Assembly: GCA_039795715.1 (NCBI GenBank)
Contig: JBDKLD010000066.1
Location: 1 to 11,474, forward strand
Length of the DNA: 11,474 nucleotides
Source: JAGOSA01 sp039795715
GTDB lineage: Bacteria; Patescibacteriota; Minisyncoccia; Phycocordibacterales; UBA9973
Direction of reading: 5' to 3'
Shown: positions 1 through 6,906 of the stretch, one piece after another
Position numbering within the stretch: position 1 is the stretch's first letter
How the letters are laid out: each line of letters opens with the position of its first letter
Made by a program: the position numbers and the translations under genes
Notes under the pieces: model-generated
The model's database searches: none
What the model was told of the DNA's origin: nothing
The model's input: the letters and a program-made list of their open reading frames with translations, nothing else

Positions 1-3000
1 TTTGAAGTACAAAAACTTCTTTGTCTGTTATACCAGGTTTAACTATAGTTGTAGTGTAAAAAATATTAGTACTTGTTGGAGACTTTATTGGTAAAGTAAT
101 AGGAAAAATTGGTGCGACCCCAGAAGTAGCACAGGGGCTTGTGGAAAAAGTATTATCAGCACTAACACCAGTACCAGCTGTGTTGGTAACATACGAACGA
201 AAATGATACAAAGTACCGCACACCAGAGACGAAATATTCGTAGAAAATGCTCCCGTACTAAATAACCCACTTTCGGAGGTTGTTGCTCCATACGCTGTAC
301 TCGTTCCGTATTCAAAGCCTCGAGTTGTGGCGTTCTCATTGCCAGTACTTGAAATTGAGCTACTGAGCGTAACAGAAGTTGTGGCAAGCGAAGAGGCGGA
401 AGAAGTAGTGGGGGTTGGGGCGGAAACCAGAGCGGAGCGAAGTTGGTTTAATATTGTATTGAGCACATTGATTTTACTATTTTGAAAACTGGAAATTAAA
501 ATATCAGTGCCATTGATACTCATACCTGCCGGTGAATGACCAACGGTAATAGTCGCCTCGACAGTATTATTTGAAGTATCAATCACTGAAATCGTGCCTG
601 CATCAAAATTTTCGACATACACTTTACCAGAGAATCCAGTGATGCCACGCGGACCGGCACCAACAGCAATAGTATCAGCAACAGTGTTATCCGCCGTATC
701 AATAACAGTTACATTGTTCGATAAATAGTTTGCAACATATACCTTTGTACCAAGGACCGATACTCCCCTCGGTCCATACGTTCCTGCTGGTAATATTATC
801 GTATTTGTGACCGTATTATTCAAAGAATTGATCACCGAAATAGAGTTACCGCCTGTGTAATTTAAATCGCCAAAGTTAGCGACATACAGATCAGTACCGT
901 GAGCCTTGATACCACGCGGATATAAACCGACTGAAATTGTTGCAGTAACAGCATTGGTAACAGCGTTAATAACAGAAACAGAATTTGAGGCGCCGTTGGT
1001 AACATACACTTTTGTGCCAATAGTTGCGACATAGTATGGCTTAACGCCAGCTGTTATCGTAGCAACGACAGTATTGTTACTAGTATCAATGACGGAAACA
1101 TTATTTGAACCTGTATTTGCAACATACACATATACAGTTCCTGAAACTGATACCGTGGAAAGTCCATATGGCTCACTACCGACAGGAATAGTGTCGACAA
1201 TAGTATTGTCGCTCAATCGTATAACTGAAACAGTATCACCTCCTTGATTTGCGACATAAACATACTTCACATTATTAACCGTAACTGGTGTGGAAATCTG
1301 ATAGGGATTATTGCCAACAGAAACATCACCATACGTACCAATACTAATATTTTTACTATCACCGATATTTCTGATAATAAAAGAATTTTCGGCAGTTAAA
1401 TTACCCTGAGAAGAAGGTAGCGCATATGATGTTTTTGTATGTGTCCCGTCTGTAACTGAAGCACTCGTAATCGCGGAAACCGATAAATCTGGAGTTGATT
1501 CACCTAATCCTACTGTGTATGTACCGTACAGCGTACTTCCGCTTCGATTATTCAAAACAACAGAAGCTCCGGTGTTGAGTGCGACCGTCATTGTAGAGCC
1601 AGACGCAAGTGTTCTGCCAAAATTTGCCGTGATGTTGATTGCTTGCCCAGAAGAATATGTGCCACTCGCCGTAGTTGAAGTAAAAGAAGTAAGGTTGGGA
1701 AGTTCACTTGTGAGCGTATCGGTATCAATTATTGAAATATTGCCAGCAACAGTATTACTTGTATATATTTTTTTACCAACAACAGCAAAATAGTATGGTG
1801 ATCCATCTGTTGTTCTACTTGCTACAATAGTATTGGTTGCAGTATCTAGAACATCAATAACAGATATATTATTATTATCGATAAAAACCTTGTCACCAAC
1901 TCTTTCAATATAATATGGATTACCTGATGTTGACACCGTTGCGGAAACAGTATTTGTACTGTAATTAATTACAGAAAGAGTTTGACTGCCCGTGCTATTT
2001 ACATACATTTTATTTCCCACAGCCACTGCTTGGTACGGCTGGCTTCCCACAGTTACATTTGTAACTGAATTATCGAGTGAATTTATCACTGAAACTGTGT
2101 TGCCACTATTATTGACAATGTATACTTTGCTACCAAGTACAGTTGTATATCTTGGACCAGCACCGACCGTCAATGTTGCGGTTACAGTTTGCGTAGCAAT
2201 ATCAATTACAGAAACAGTGTTTGCTAAGTAATTTGCAACATACACCTTACCGCCAAGCACAGCAGAAGTGTGCGGACCAACACCGACTGGTATTATTGCT
2301 TCAACAGTATCTGTTTCGGTATCAATAACAGATACATTATTACTTGTTTGATTTGTAACATATACCCTATTCCCCACAGCGGTAGCATAGAAAGGATTGT
2401 TTCCTACCGGAATTGTGGCAATTACTGTATCGGTCACTGAACTTATAACTTTTACGTTACCCCCTTCAGAAATTGGAACATAAACTTTCCCAGAGACATT
2501 TGTTGAAAATTCTGGACTACCCCCGACCGAGATAGTTGCAATTGCCGTATCAGTCATAGTGTCTATGACGGTCACATCATGGCTTTGTTCATTGGAAACA
2601 TATATTTTCGTCCCAACTACTGTTGAGCCAAATGGAAAACTCCCCGCCGGAATGATAATTTTAGCTCCCTGGTTTGTGAAAGATAATGCTTCAAGATTAA
2701 ATGGGGTTCCTTTTATTGGATTTATCCCTGGAGTGTAGCTCAGAATTATAGAATCATTCGGATTTACATGCCCTATGGTTACTTTTACAGTTGAACCAAC
2801 AACAGAAACATTTGTTACTGTTGTTGCTATACCGTTTACGGTAACTGCAAAATCACCAGTGGCAGGAATTGAGGAAGTATTGAGTAAGCCATTATAAGTT
2901 AGAGTGATAATATTATCATTGTAATAAGCACTATTTAGTAATCGATTATAAAAACTTCCGCCCCTATAGGTTGTTAACGTTGTAGTATTATCGATAGTTG

Positions 3001-3814
3001 CGTCTGATAGTGACACCTCAACACCGTCTGCGACCACTATCCAAGGGCCTGATGTGACAAAATCAAAAGAAGCACTGCCCGCAGCAGCAACAAAGTATCG
3101 AGTTTTTGTGCCAGTAATCGTTCCATAGTTTTGCGACGAACCTTCATAAAAAATCGCATCGCCTGCGACTGTTCCATTATTTGTTGATGAGTAGTTAAAA
3201 GTTGCAGTCCCTGACACCAGAGCACCGGCATTATTCGCAGTGCCATCGTTAAATATACCGTTATAAACTGTTCCCTCGTTTGTTGATGTGTTGTTAAAAG
3301 TTGCAGTCCCTGACACCAGAGCACCGGCATTATTCGTAGTGTCATTGTTAAATATACCATTATAAACTGTTCCCTCATTTATTGATGAGTTCGTAAATGT
3401 TGCAGTCCCTGACACCAGGGCACCGGCATTATTTATTGCACCTGTATCATCAAAAGAGGCATCTCCAGTAACAGTGCCGTTATTCTGCGAATGAGCATGA
3501 AAAGAGGCATTTCCAGTAACAGTGCCATCATTGTAAGTATTATTTATAAAAGTTGCATTTCCATTGTATGTTGCTCCTGCAACAATATTTACTTTTAGAG
3601 AAGTTGAGTCAGGGACAAATCCAGCTGGACTTGTCAGTCCAGCATCATCCCAATAATTCCCCGGCTCGGCTGGATCTGTATTTACAGCATTATTAAAATA
3701 ATATTCTGCGGCACTCCTTGTATAGGAATACCTAAAAAAAACTAAAAAAACCACTGCGGCAATTAGGCCGTAGCTTAAAATTCTTTTTTTAATAAATAAA
3801 CTTTTCCGAATCAC
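1..3814 (-). CDS. Giant cell-surface protein with two YVTN beta-propellers, Ig-like and FN3-like domains (3' end outside window)
   Basis: One uninterrupted minus-strand frame of 1271 codons runs from GTG at 3814 off the left edge. Residues 1-12 are basic and about 14-29 are hydrophobic (GLIAAVVFLVFF), an anchor or uncleaved signal. Residues about 84-235 are Asn/Gly/Thr-rich repeats (ATFNNTSTNEGTVYNGIF type). Residues about 300-380 resemble a SwmB-type Ig repeat (ITLTYNGLLNTSS, then FAVTVNGIATTV). Residues about 398-700 carry about eight YVTN blades of about 40 residues (VYVANYLANTVSVID, then TATLTVGAGP). An Ig-like linker domain follows, then a second set of about seven blades (residues about 828-1125, near 440-1330). 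An FN3-like domain (residues about 1127-1230, RGFEYGTSTAYG) comes last. YVTN families form propellers that bind proteins or glycans; the ligand here is unknown. The GTG start is chosen because no in-frame ATG precedes the anchor; the next GTG lies inside it. It lies 37 bp downstream of secA, in the same direction. Adhesion or surface-layer function is inferred. Confidence 0.88.
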   Translation of the reverse strand, partial: MIRKSLFIKKRILSYGLIAAVVFLVFFRYSYTRSAAEYYFNNAVNTDPAEPGNYWDDAGLTSPAGFVPDSTSLKVNIVAGATYNGNATFINNTYNDGTVTGNASFHAHSQNNGTVTGDASFDDTGAINNAGALVSGTATFTNSSINEGTVYNGIFNNDTTNNAGALVSGTATFNNTSTNEGTVYNGIFNDGTANNAGALVSGTATFNYSSTNNGTVAGDAIFYEGSSQNYGTITGTKTRYFVAAAGSASFDFVTSGPWIVVADGVEVSLSDATIDNTTTLTTYRGGSFYNRLLNSAYYNDNIITLTYNGLLNTSSIPATGDFAVTVNGIATTVTNVSVVGSTVKVTIGHVNPNDSIILSYTPGINPIKGTPFNLEALSFTNQGAKIIIPAGSFPFGSTVVGTKIYVSNEQSHDVTVIDTMTDTAIATISVGGSPEFSTNVSGKVYVPISEGGNVKVISSVTDTVIATIPVGNNPFYATAVGNRVYVTNQTSNNVSVIDTETDTVEAIIPVGVGPHTSAVLGGKVYVANYLANTVSVIDIATQTVTATLTVGAGPRYTTVLGSKVYIVNNSGNTVSVINSLDNSVTNVTVGSQPYQAVAVGNKMYVNSTGSQTLSVINYSTNTVSATVSTSGNPYYIERVGDKVFIDNNNISVIDVLDTATNTIVASRTTDGSPYYFAVVGKKIYTSNTVAGNISIIDTDTLTSELPNLTSFTSTTASGTYSSGQAINITANFGRTLASGSTMTVALNTGASVVLNNRSGSTLYGTYTVGLGESTPDLSVSAITSASVTDGTHTKTSYALPSSQGNLTAENSFIIRNIGDSKNISIGTYGDVSVGNNPYQISTPVTVNNVKYVYVANQGGDTVSVIRLSDNTIVDTIPVGSEPYGLSTVSVSGTVYVYVANTGSNNVSVIDTSNNTVVATITAGVKPYYVATIGTKVYVTNGASNSVSVINAVTNAVTATISVGLYPRGIKAHGTDLYVANFGDLNYTGGNSISVINSLNNTVTNTIILPAGTYGPRGVSVLGTKVYVANYLSNNVTVIDTADNTVADTIAVGAGPRGITGFSGKVYVENFDAGTISVIDTSNNTVEATITVGHSPAGMSINGTDILISSFQNSKINVLNTILNQLRSALVSAPTPTTSSASSLATTSVTLSSSISSTGNENATTRGFEYGTSTAYGATTSESGLFSTGAFSTNISSLVCGTLYHFRSYVTNTAGTGVSADNTFSTSPCATSGVAPIFPITLPIKSPTSTNIFYTTTIVKPGITDKEVFVLQ
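3134..3433 (-). repeat. Three tandem 33-34-residue (about 99-bp) coding repeats
   Basis: Within the surface-protein gene, units 3335-3433, 3236-3334 and 3134-3235 each begin NNAGALVSGTATF. The first two continue with an NEGTVYNGIF block; the third diverges after NNGTV. Stretches are nearly identical at DNA level (for example the segment encoding GALVSGTAT), which implies recent duplication. Shorter NNGTVTGDASF-like units upstream (about 3434-3560) look like decayed relatives. Confidence 0.85.
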
Positions 3815-3820
3815 AGAATG

Positions 3821-3829
3821 ATTATAGCA
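3821..3829 (-). promoter_or_regulatory. Extended -10 promoter of the YVTN surface-protein gene
   Basis: On the minus strand the secA-YVTN gap contains TGCTATAAT, an extended -10 with a perfect TATAAT (3826-3821). There is no good -35, as is usual for extended -10 promoters. The seventh base after the hexamer is the G of the GTG codon at 3814, so transcripts would begin at or next to the start codon. No secA terminator is visible in the gap, so readthrough from secA is also possible. Confidence 0.6.
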
Positions 3830-3851
3830 AAAATGCCTCGTTTTTATACGC

Positions 3852-6323
3852 CTACGCTCCGTGACACTTCTTATACTTTTTTCCACTTCCGCATGGGCAA
3901 AGATCGTTGCGCCCAATTTTCATTTCTTTGTATGGATCATTTGTGCTCACAGTCATACTCTCAGAAGTCACAGTGATCGGTGCAGAAGGTTGAGTGTTTG
4001 TAGTGCCTGCTGTACTTTGGTTCTGGTTTTTCTCAATTGTACCTATTAGTGTAGAGACATTATTCAAAAACTGAACTTCCATTTCTTTGAAAAGTCGGAG
4101 GCCCTCCTTTTTATACTCAACAATAGGCTCGCGTTGTCCATAAGCGCGCAAATTTACTGATGAACGCATGTAGTCCATAGTTTCAATGTGATCAGTCCAA
4201 AGAGTGTCGGTAATATAGAGCACAATTCTGCGGAAAACTTCGGCAAAAGCTTGCTCGCCAACTTTTTCGATTTTTTCTTGAATTTTTGTCCAAATTTCTT
4301 CATTACTTTCAAAAGTTTCTCGGGCAAAAGCCATTATTTCCTCATCGCTAGCGAGGAGCATTTTTCGTCGGCGAGAGTAAATTGATTCGCGTTGAGAATT
4401 GAGCACCATGTCGTAGTCGAGCGTATGTTTGCGAGAGTCAAAGTTCATACCTTCTATTTTGGCTTGAGCATTTTCTATTGCTTTCGAAACAAAGCGATTT
4501 ACAACTGGTTCGTCTTCGGGAATACCAAAGCGACCCATCATGCTTTTTAGTGTATCGGTTGCGAAGACACGCATGAGATCATCTTCAAAAGATAAGTAGA
4601 ACTGTGTTGCGCCCGGGTCGCCTTGGCGACCAGAACGCCCGCGGAGCTGGTTGTCGATACGGCGTGCTTCGTGTCGTTCGGTGCCAATAACGAACAGCCC
4701 GCCGATTTCCGTGACCTCTTTGTGAAGCGGTTCATTGTATGGAACACCACCGAGAATAATGTCGACACCGCGACCTGCCATGTTGGTAGCGATAGTGACA
4801 GCGGCTTTGCGTCCTGCTTGGGCAATGATTTCACCTTCTCGTTCGTGATTCTTGGCATTCAAAACTTCGTGTGGCACACCGGAAGCAGTGAGATATTCGT
4901 GAAGGAGTTCATTTTTCTCAATTGATGCCGTACCGATGAGTACAGGCTGGCCTTTTTCATGAAGCTCTTTTATCTTGCGAATCATTGCTTGAAACTTTCC
5001 TTTTTCTGATTGGAAGATAAGGTCCACAGAATCAATACGCTTTGGTTCGCGATGTGTAGGGATCTGCACTACATTGAGTCCGTAGACTTTGAGAAATTCT
5101 TCTTCTGACGTTTTAGCTGTACCAGTCATACCGGAGAGCTTTTTGTAGAAACGGAAATAGTTCTGATACGTAATCGAAGCAATAGCCCGAGTTTCGTGTT
5201 CGATTTTGACATTTTCCTTGGCTTCGATGGCTTGGTGGAGGCCTTCATTCCAACGACGCCCTGGCTGGAGACGTCCAGTAAATGTATCTACTATAATGAT
5301 AGCATTGTCTTTGACCACGTACTCTTTGTCTTTGTGGTACAGAGCCTCGGCACGGACGGCTGTTTCAAGGTGGTGAACATACTTGATACCTTTCTCTGTA
5401 TATATATTATCGATGCCGAGAATTTTCTCAGCTTTGGTAATGCCTTCGTCGGTGAGCTGAATGGCATGGTGTTTTTCGTCTACCGTAAAGTCCGTCTCGA
5501 CAGAGAGTTGCTTGGCGATCTTGGCAAAAGTACCGTAGAGCGACTCGCTTTCCCCTATTTGCCCAGCAATGATGAGCGGCGTGCGTGATTCGTCTATGAG
5601 AATAGAGTCTATTTCGTCGACGATAGCGTAGTGATGACCACGTTGAACGAGACCTTCTTTGGTACCTGCCAGATTGTCGCGCAAATAGTCGAAGCCGTAT
5701 TCGTTGTTGGTGCCATAGGTAATATCAGCAGCATAGGCATCTTTTCTACTGGCAGGCTTGAGAAATTCGTACTCGACTTTGAATGAGCCGAGTTCGTCAC
5801 GCTCTTTGTCTTTCTCTGTATGCGTAGGGTCATATATATATGAAATGTTTTGTGAATTGACGACACCGACTGAAAGTCCGAGAAAATTGTAGATCTGCCC
5901 CATCCATGTGCCGTCACGTCGTGCGAGATAGTCGTTGACAGTGACGACATGTACACCTTTTCCTTCGAGCGCGTTGAGATATGCGGAAAGTGTGGCGACG
6001 AGCGTCTTGCCTTCACCGGTTCGCATTTCAGCAATGCCTCCGTCATTGAGCACCATGCTACCGAGAAGCTGTACGTCATAGTGGCGCTGACCAAGCATGC
6101 GACGTGATGCTTCACGGACGAGAGCAAAAGCATCGGGCAAAATATCGTTGAGTGTCTTACCTTCTTCAAGCATTTTTTTGAAGGCGGTAGTTTTTGCCGG
6201 GAAATCAACATCACTAAACACCTTGTAGGTTTCCTCAAGGTCGTTGATCTTTTTAACTATATTTTGGTATTTGGGCAGTGGAGAGGAGGAAAAAAGCCCT
6301 TTGATTGTATCAGTTATTGCCAT
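3852..6323 (-). CDS. secA: Preprotein translocase ATPase SecA
   Basis: This is the motor ATPase that drives unfolded preproteins through SecYEG at the cytoplasmic membrane. The protein has 823 residues; E. coli SecA has about 901 and B. subtilis about 841. Walker A is RTGEGKT (101-107) and the DEAD-type box is DEID (236-239). Other SecA landmarks are YAADITYGTNNEYGFDYLRDN (197-217), RTPLIIAG (247-254), LSGMTGTAKT (397-406), NMAGRGVDI (514-522) and QLRGRSGRQGDPG (559-571). The helical scaffold ends with DTLWTDHIETMDYMR (706-720). A Gln/Ser/Thr-rich linker (about 766-795) leads to the C-terminal zinc/SecB-type motif with C809, C811, C820 and H821. Two departures stand out: about 29 extra residues at about 155-195 in the preprotein cross-linking domain, and a helical wing domain that looks about 50 residues short. 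ATG at 6323 is chosen for its typical N terminus; no clear Shine-Dalgarno precedes it. Confidence 0.98.
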   Translation of the reverse strand: MAITDTIKGLFSSSPLPKYQNIVKKINDLEETYKVFSDVDFPAKTTAFKKMLEEGKTLNDILPDAFALVREASRRMLGQRHYDVQLLGSMVLNDGGIAEMRTGEGKTLVATLSAYLNALEGKGVHVVTVNDYLARRDGTWMGQIYNFLGLSVGVVNSQNISYIYDPTHTEKDKERDELGSFKVEYEFLKPASRKDAYAADITYGTNNEYGFDYLRDNLAGTKEGLVQRGHHYAIVDEIDSILIDESRTPLIIAGQIGESESLYGTFAKIAKQLSVETDFTVDEKHHAIQLTDEGITKAEKILGIDNIYTEKGIKYVHHLETAVRAEALYHKDKEYVVKDNAIIIVDTFTGRLQPGRRWNEGLHQAIEAKENVKIEHETRAIASITYQNYFRFYKKLSGMTGTAKTSEEEFLKVYGLNVVQIPTHREPKRIDSVDLIFQSEKGKFQAMIRKIKELHEKGQPVLIGTASIEKNELLHEYLTASGVPHEVLNAKNHEREGEIIAQAGRKAAVTIATNMAGRGVDIILGGVPYNEPLHKEVTEIGGLFVIGTERHEARRIDNQLRGRSGRQGDPGATQFYLSFEDDLMRVFATDTLKSMMGRFGIPEDEPVVNRFVSKAIENAQAKIEGMNFDSRKHTLDYDMVLNSQRESIYSRRRKMLLASDEEIMAFARETFESNEEIWTKIQEKIEKVGEQAFAEVFRRIVLYITDTLWTDHIETMDYMRSSVNLRAYGQREPIVEYKKEGLRLFKEMEVQFLNNVSTLIGTIEKNQNQSTAGTTNTQPSAPITVTSESMTVSTNDPYKEMKIGRNDLCPCGSGKKYKKCHGA

Positions 6324-6351
6324 AATTGCTTGCCATTGATAGGCAGGAGCT

Positions 6352-6380
6352 ATTTTAGCATAAATGCAGGCTAAAGAAAA
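6352..6380 (-). promoter_or_regulatory. Probable secA promoter (extended -10)
   Basis: The minus strand carries TGCTAAAAT (-10 TAAAAT at 6357-6352), with a weak -35-like TTTTCT at 6380-6375 at 17-bp spacing. Predicted transcription starts near 6345, giving a leader of about 22 nt. The -35 overlaps the T-tract of the upstream terminator, so secA is probably transcribed independently of the small gene before it. Confidence 0.5.
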
Positions 6381-6400
6381 AACCCCATTGCTGGGATTTT
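6373..6400 (-). terminator. Intrinsic terminator of the lysine-rich peptide gene
   Basis: Read on the minus strand: AAAATCCCA, loop GCAA, TGGGGTTTT, then more T residues. This gives a 9-bp stem (one U-G wobble) capped by a GNRA-type tetraloop. In plus-strand RNA the wobble would be a C-A mismatch, so the minus orientation is favoured. It lies about 25 bp after the small gene's stop. Confidence 0.75.
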
Positions 6401-6424
6401 CTCTTAAGTGGGATAAAGAAGAGA

Positions 6425-6499
6425 CTATGCGCGCTTCTTCTTTGTTGCCTTCTTTTTTGAAGTCTTCTTTGCAGCCTTCTTAGCTTTTTTCTTTGCCAT
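6425..6499 (-). CDS. 24-residue lysine/alanine-rich basic peptide
   Basis: ATG at 6499 to TAG at 6427-6425 encodes 24 residues beginning MAKKKAKKAAKKTS and ending KKKRA, with 13 Lys and 1 Arg. The composition resembles histone H1-like or AlgP-like C-terminal tails. Nucleic-acid binding (nucleoid or ribosome) is therefore likely but not shown. The peptide has no hydrophobic segment and no room for a folded domain. Evidence that it is a gene: a strongly non-random composition, an intrinsic terminator just past the stop, a possible upstream promoter, and its position as a separate unit before secA. No clear Shine-Dalgarno is seen; the start lies in the palindrome CCATATGG. It could instead be a remnant of a larger histone-like gene, but no coding sequence is visible upstream. 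Confidence 0.7.
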   Translation of the reverse strand: MAKKKAKKAAKKTSKKKATKKKRA

Positions 6500-6605
6500 A
6501 TGGTTTTTTGCGAAGTTACTGGTAAGTGATACGCGACTCACGACCAAGTAAAAATTTCCATTGTTAAAAACTTTTTACTTTTTTATTTCGTCGCTCTCGT
6601 TATCT

Positions 6606-6633
6606 ATTATCCTACAAAAAAATACTTATACAA
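6606..6633 (-). promoter_or_regulatory. Possible promoter of the lysine-rich peptide gene
   Basis: The minus strand has TTGTAT (6633-6628), a 16-bp spacer and GATAAT (6611-6606). Both hexamers are moderate matches. The predicted leader is about 100 nt and can fold: GCGAC/GUCGC (6590-6594 with 6533-6537) encloses AAGUAAAAA/UUUUUACUU (6546-6554 with 6572-6580). Confidence 0.4.
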
Positions 6634-6651
6634 TATTTTTTTAAGAAAAAC

Positions 6652-6660
6652 TGTGGATAA
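6652..6660 (-). promoter_or_regulatory. DnaA-box-like 9-mer TTATCCACA
   Basis: The plus strand reads TGTGGATAA, the exact complement of the consensus DnaA box TTATCCACA, inside very AT-rich DNA. It is a single perfect copy; the nearest loose match is TTATCCCAC on the minus strand near 6407-6417. One box does not establish an origin, and a chance occurrence or a regulatory DnaA site is possible. Confidence 0.4.
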
Positions 6661-6708
6661 CTTTTATTTGTTAAAAACTTTTTTTAATAAATATTTATAG
6701 CGTTCTTC

Positions 6709-6757
6709 GTGTGACATACTTTTCTCGCTCCAAAGTCGCTACGAAAATATGTCACAC
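6709..6757. repeat. Inverted repeat GTGTGACATA ... TATGTCACAC
   Basis: The arms at 6709-6718 and 6748-6757 are perfectly complementary over 10 bp. Allowing one bulged C, pairing continues through TTTTC/GAAAA to about 15 bp around an 18-nt loop. There is no T-tract directly after it on either strand, so it is not an obvious terminator. It could be an operator-like site or part of an RNA. Confidence 0.65.
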
Positions 6758-6871
6758 TTCGAACTTACATCAACTTTTTTTAAAAAAATTTTCTACTTAT
6801 TTTTAGTGCGCCGCCGTCCTGCGGATGTCTCTCAAAAACTTTATTTTATTTTCAAAACATTTTACCCTTCC

Positions 6872-6906
6872 AAAAAATAAAATCTCCCATTCGGGAGATT
6901 TTATTT
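6872..6906 (-). terminator. Strong intrinsic terminator ending the putative ncRNA
   Basis: The arms 6875-6888 and 6893-6906 form a perfect 14-bp stem around a 4-nt loop (AATCTCCC ... GGGAGATT core). On the minus strand it continues into TTTTATTTTTTGG, a long T-tract. The plus strand has a shorter one, so the minus direction is favoured. It could also end readthrough from the membrane-protein gene upstream. Confidence 0.88.

Larger units (their letters stand above)
6561..6683 (+). repeat. 16-bp direct repeat flanking the DnaA-box match
   Basis: TTGTTAAAAACTTTTT occurs exactly at 6561-6576 and 6668-6683, 107 bp apart, on either side of the DnaA-box match. The sequence is low in complexity, so part of the match could arise from composition. 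Confidence 0.55.
6500..6872. other. AT-rich non-coding region
   Basis: I see no credible gene in this stretch between the lysine-rich peptide gene and the ncRNA terminator. It holds the peptide gene's putative promoter and leader, one DnaA-box match, a 16-bp direct repeat, an inverted repeat at 6709-6757, a T7A7 tract near 6775-6788 and a small GC-rich hairpin (CCGC/GCGG near 6811-6824). Confidence 0.7.

Noticed and set aside
1515..2231. Plus-strand frames of 79-92 codons opposite the surface-protein gene
   Set aside because: They mirror the regular YVTN repeats on the minus strand and have no independent support.
600..2640. Possible CRISPR array suggested by regular spacing of similar sequences
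   Set aside because: The periodicity is about 120 bp, in frame and degenerate, and matches 40-residue YVTN blades. There are no constant short repeats with unique spacers.
3861..6238. Other-frame ORFs across the secA gene
   Set aside because: All are shadows of secA; the SecA frame carries every conserved motif without interruption.
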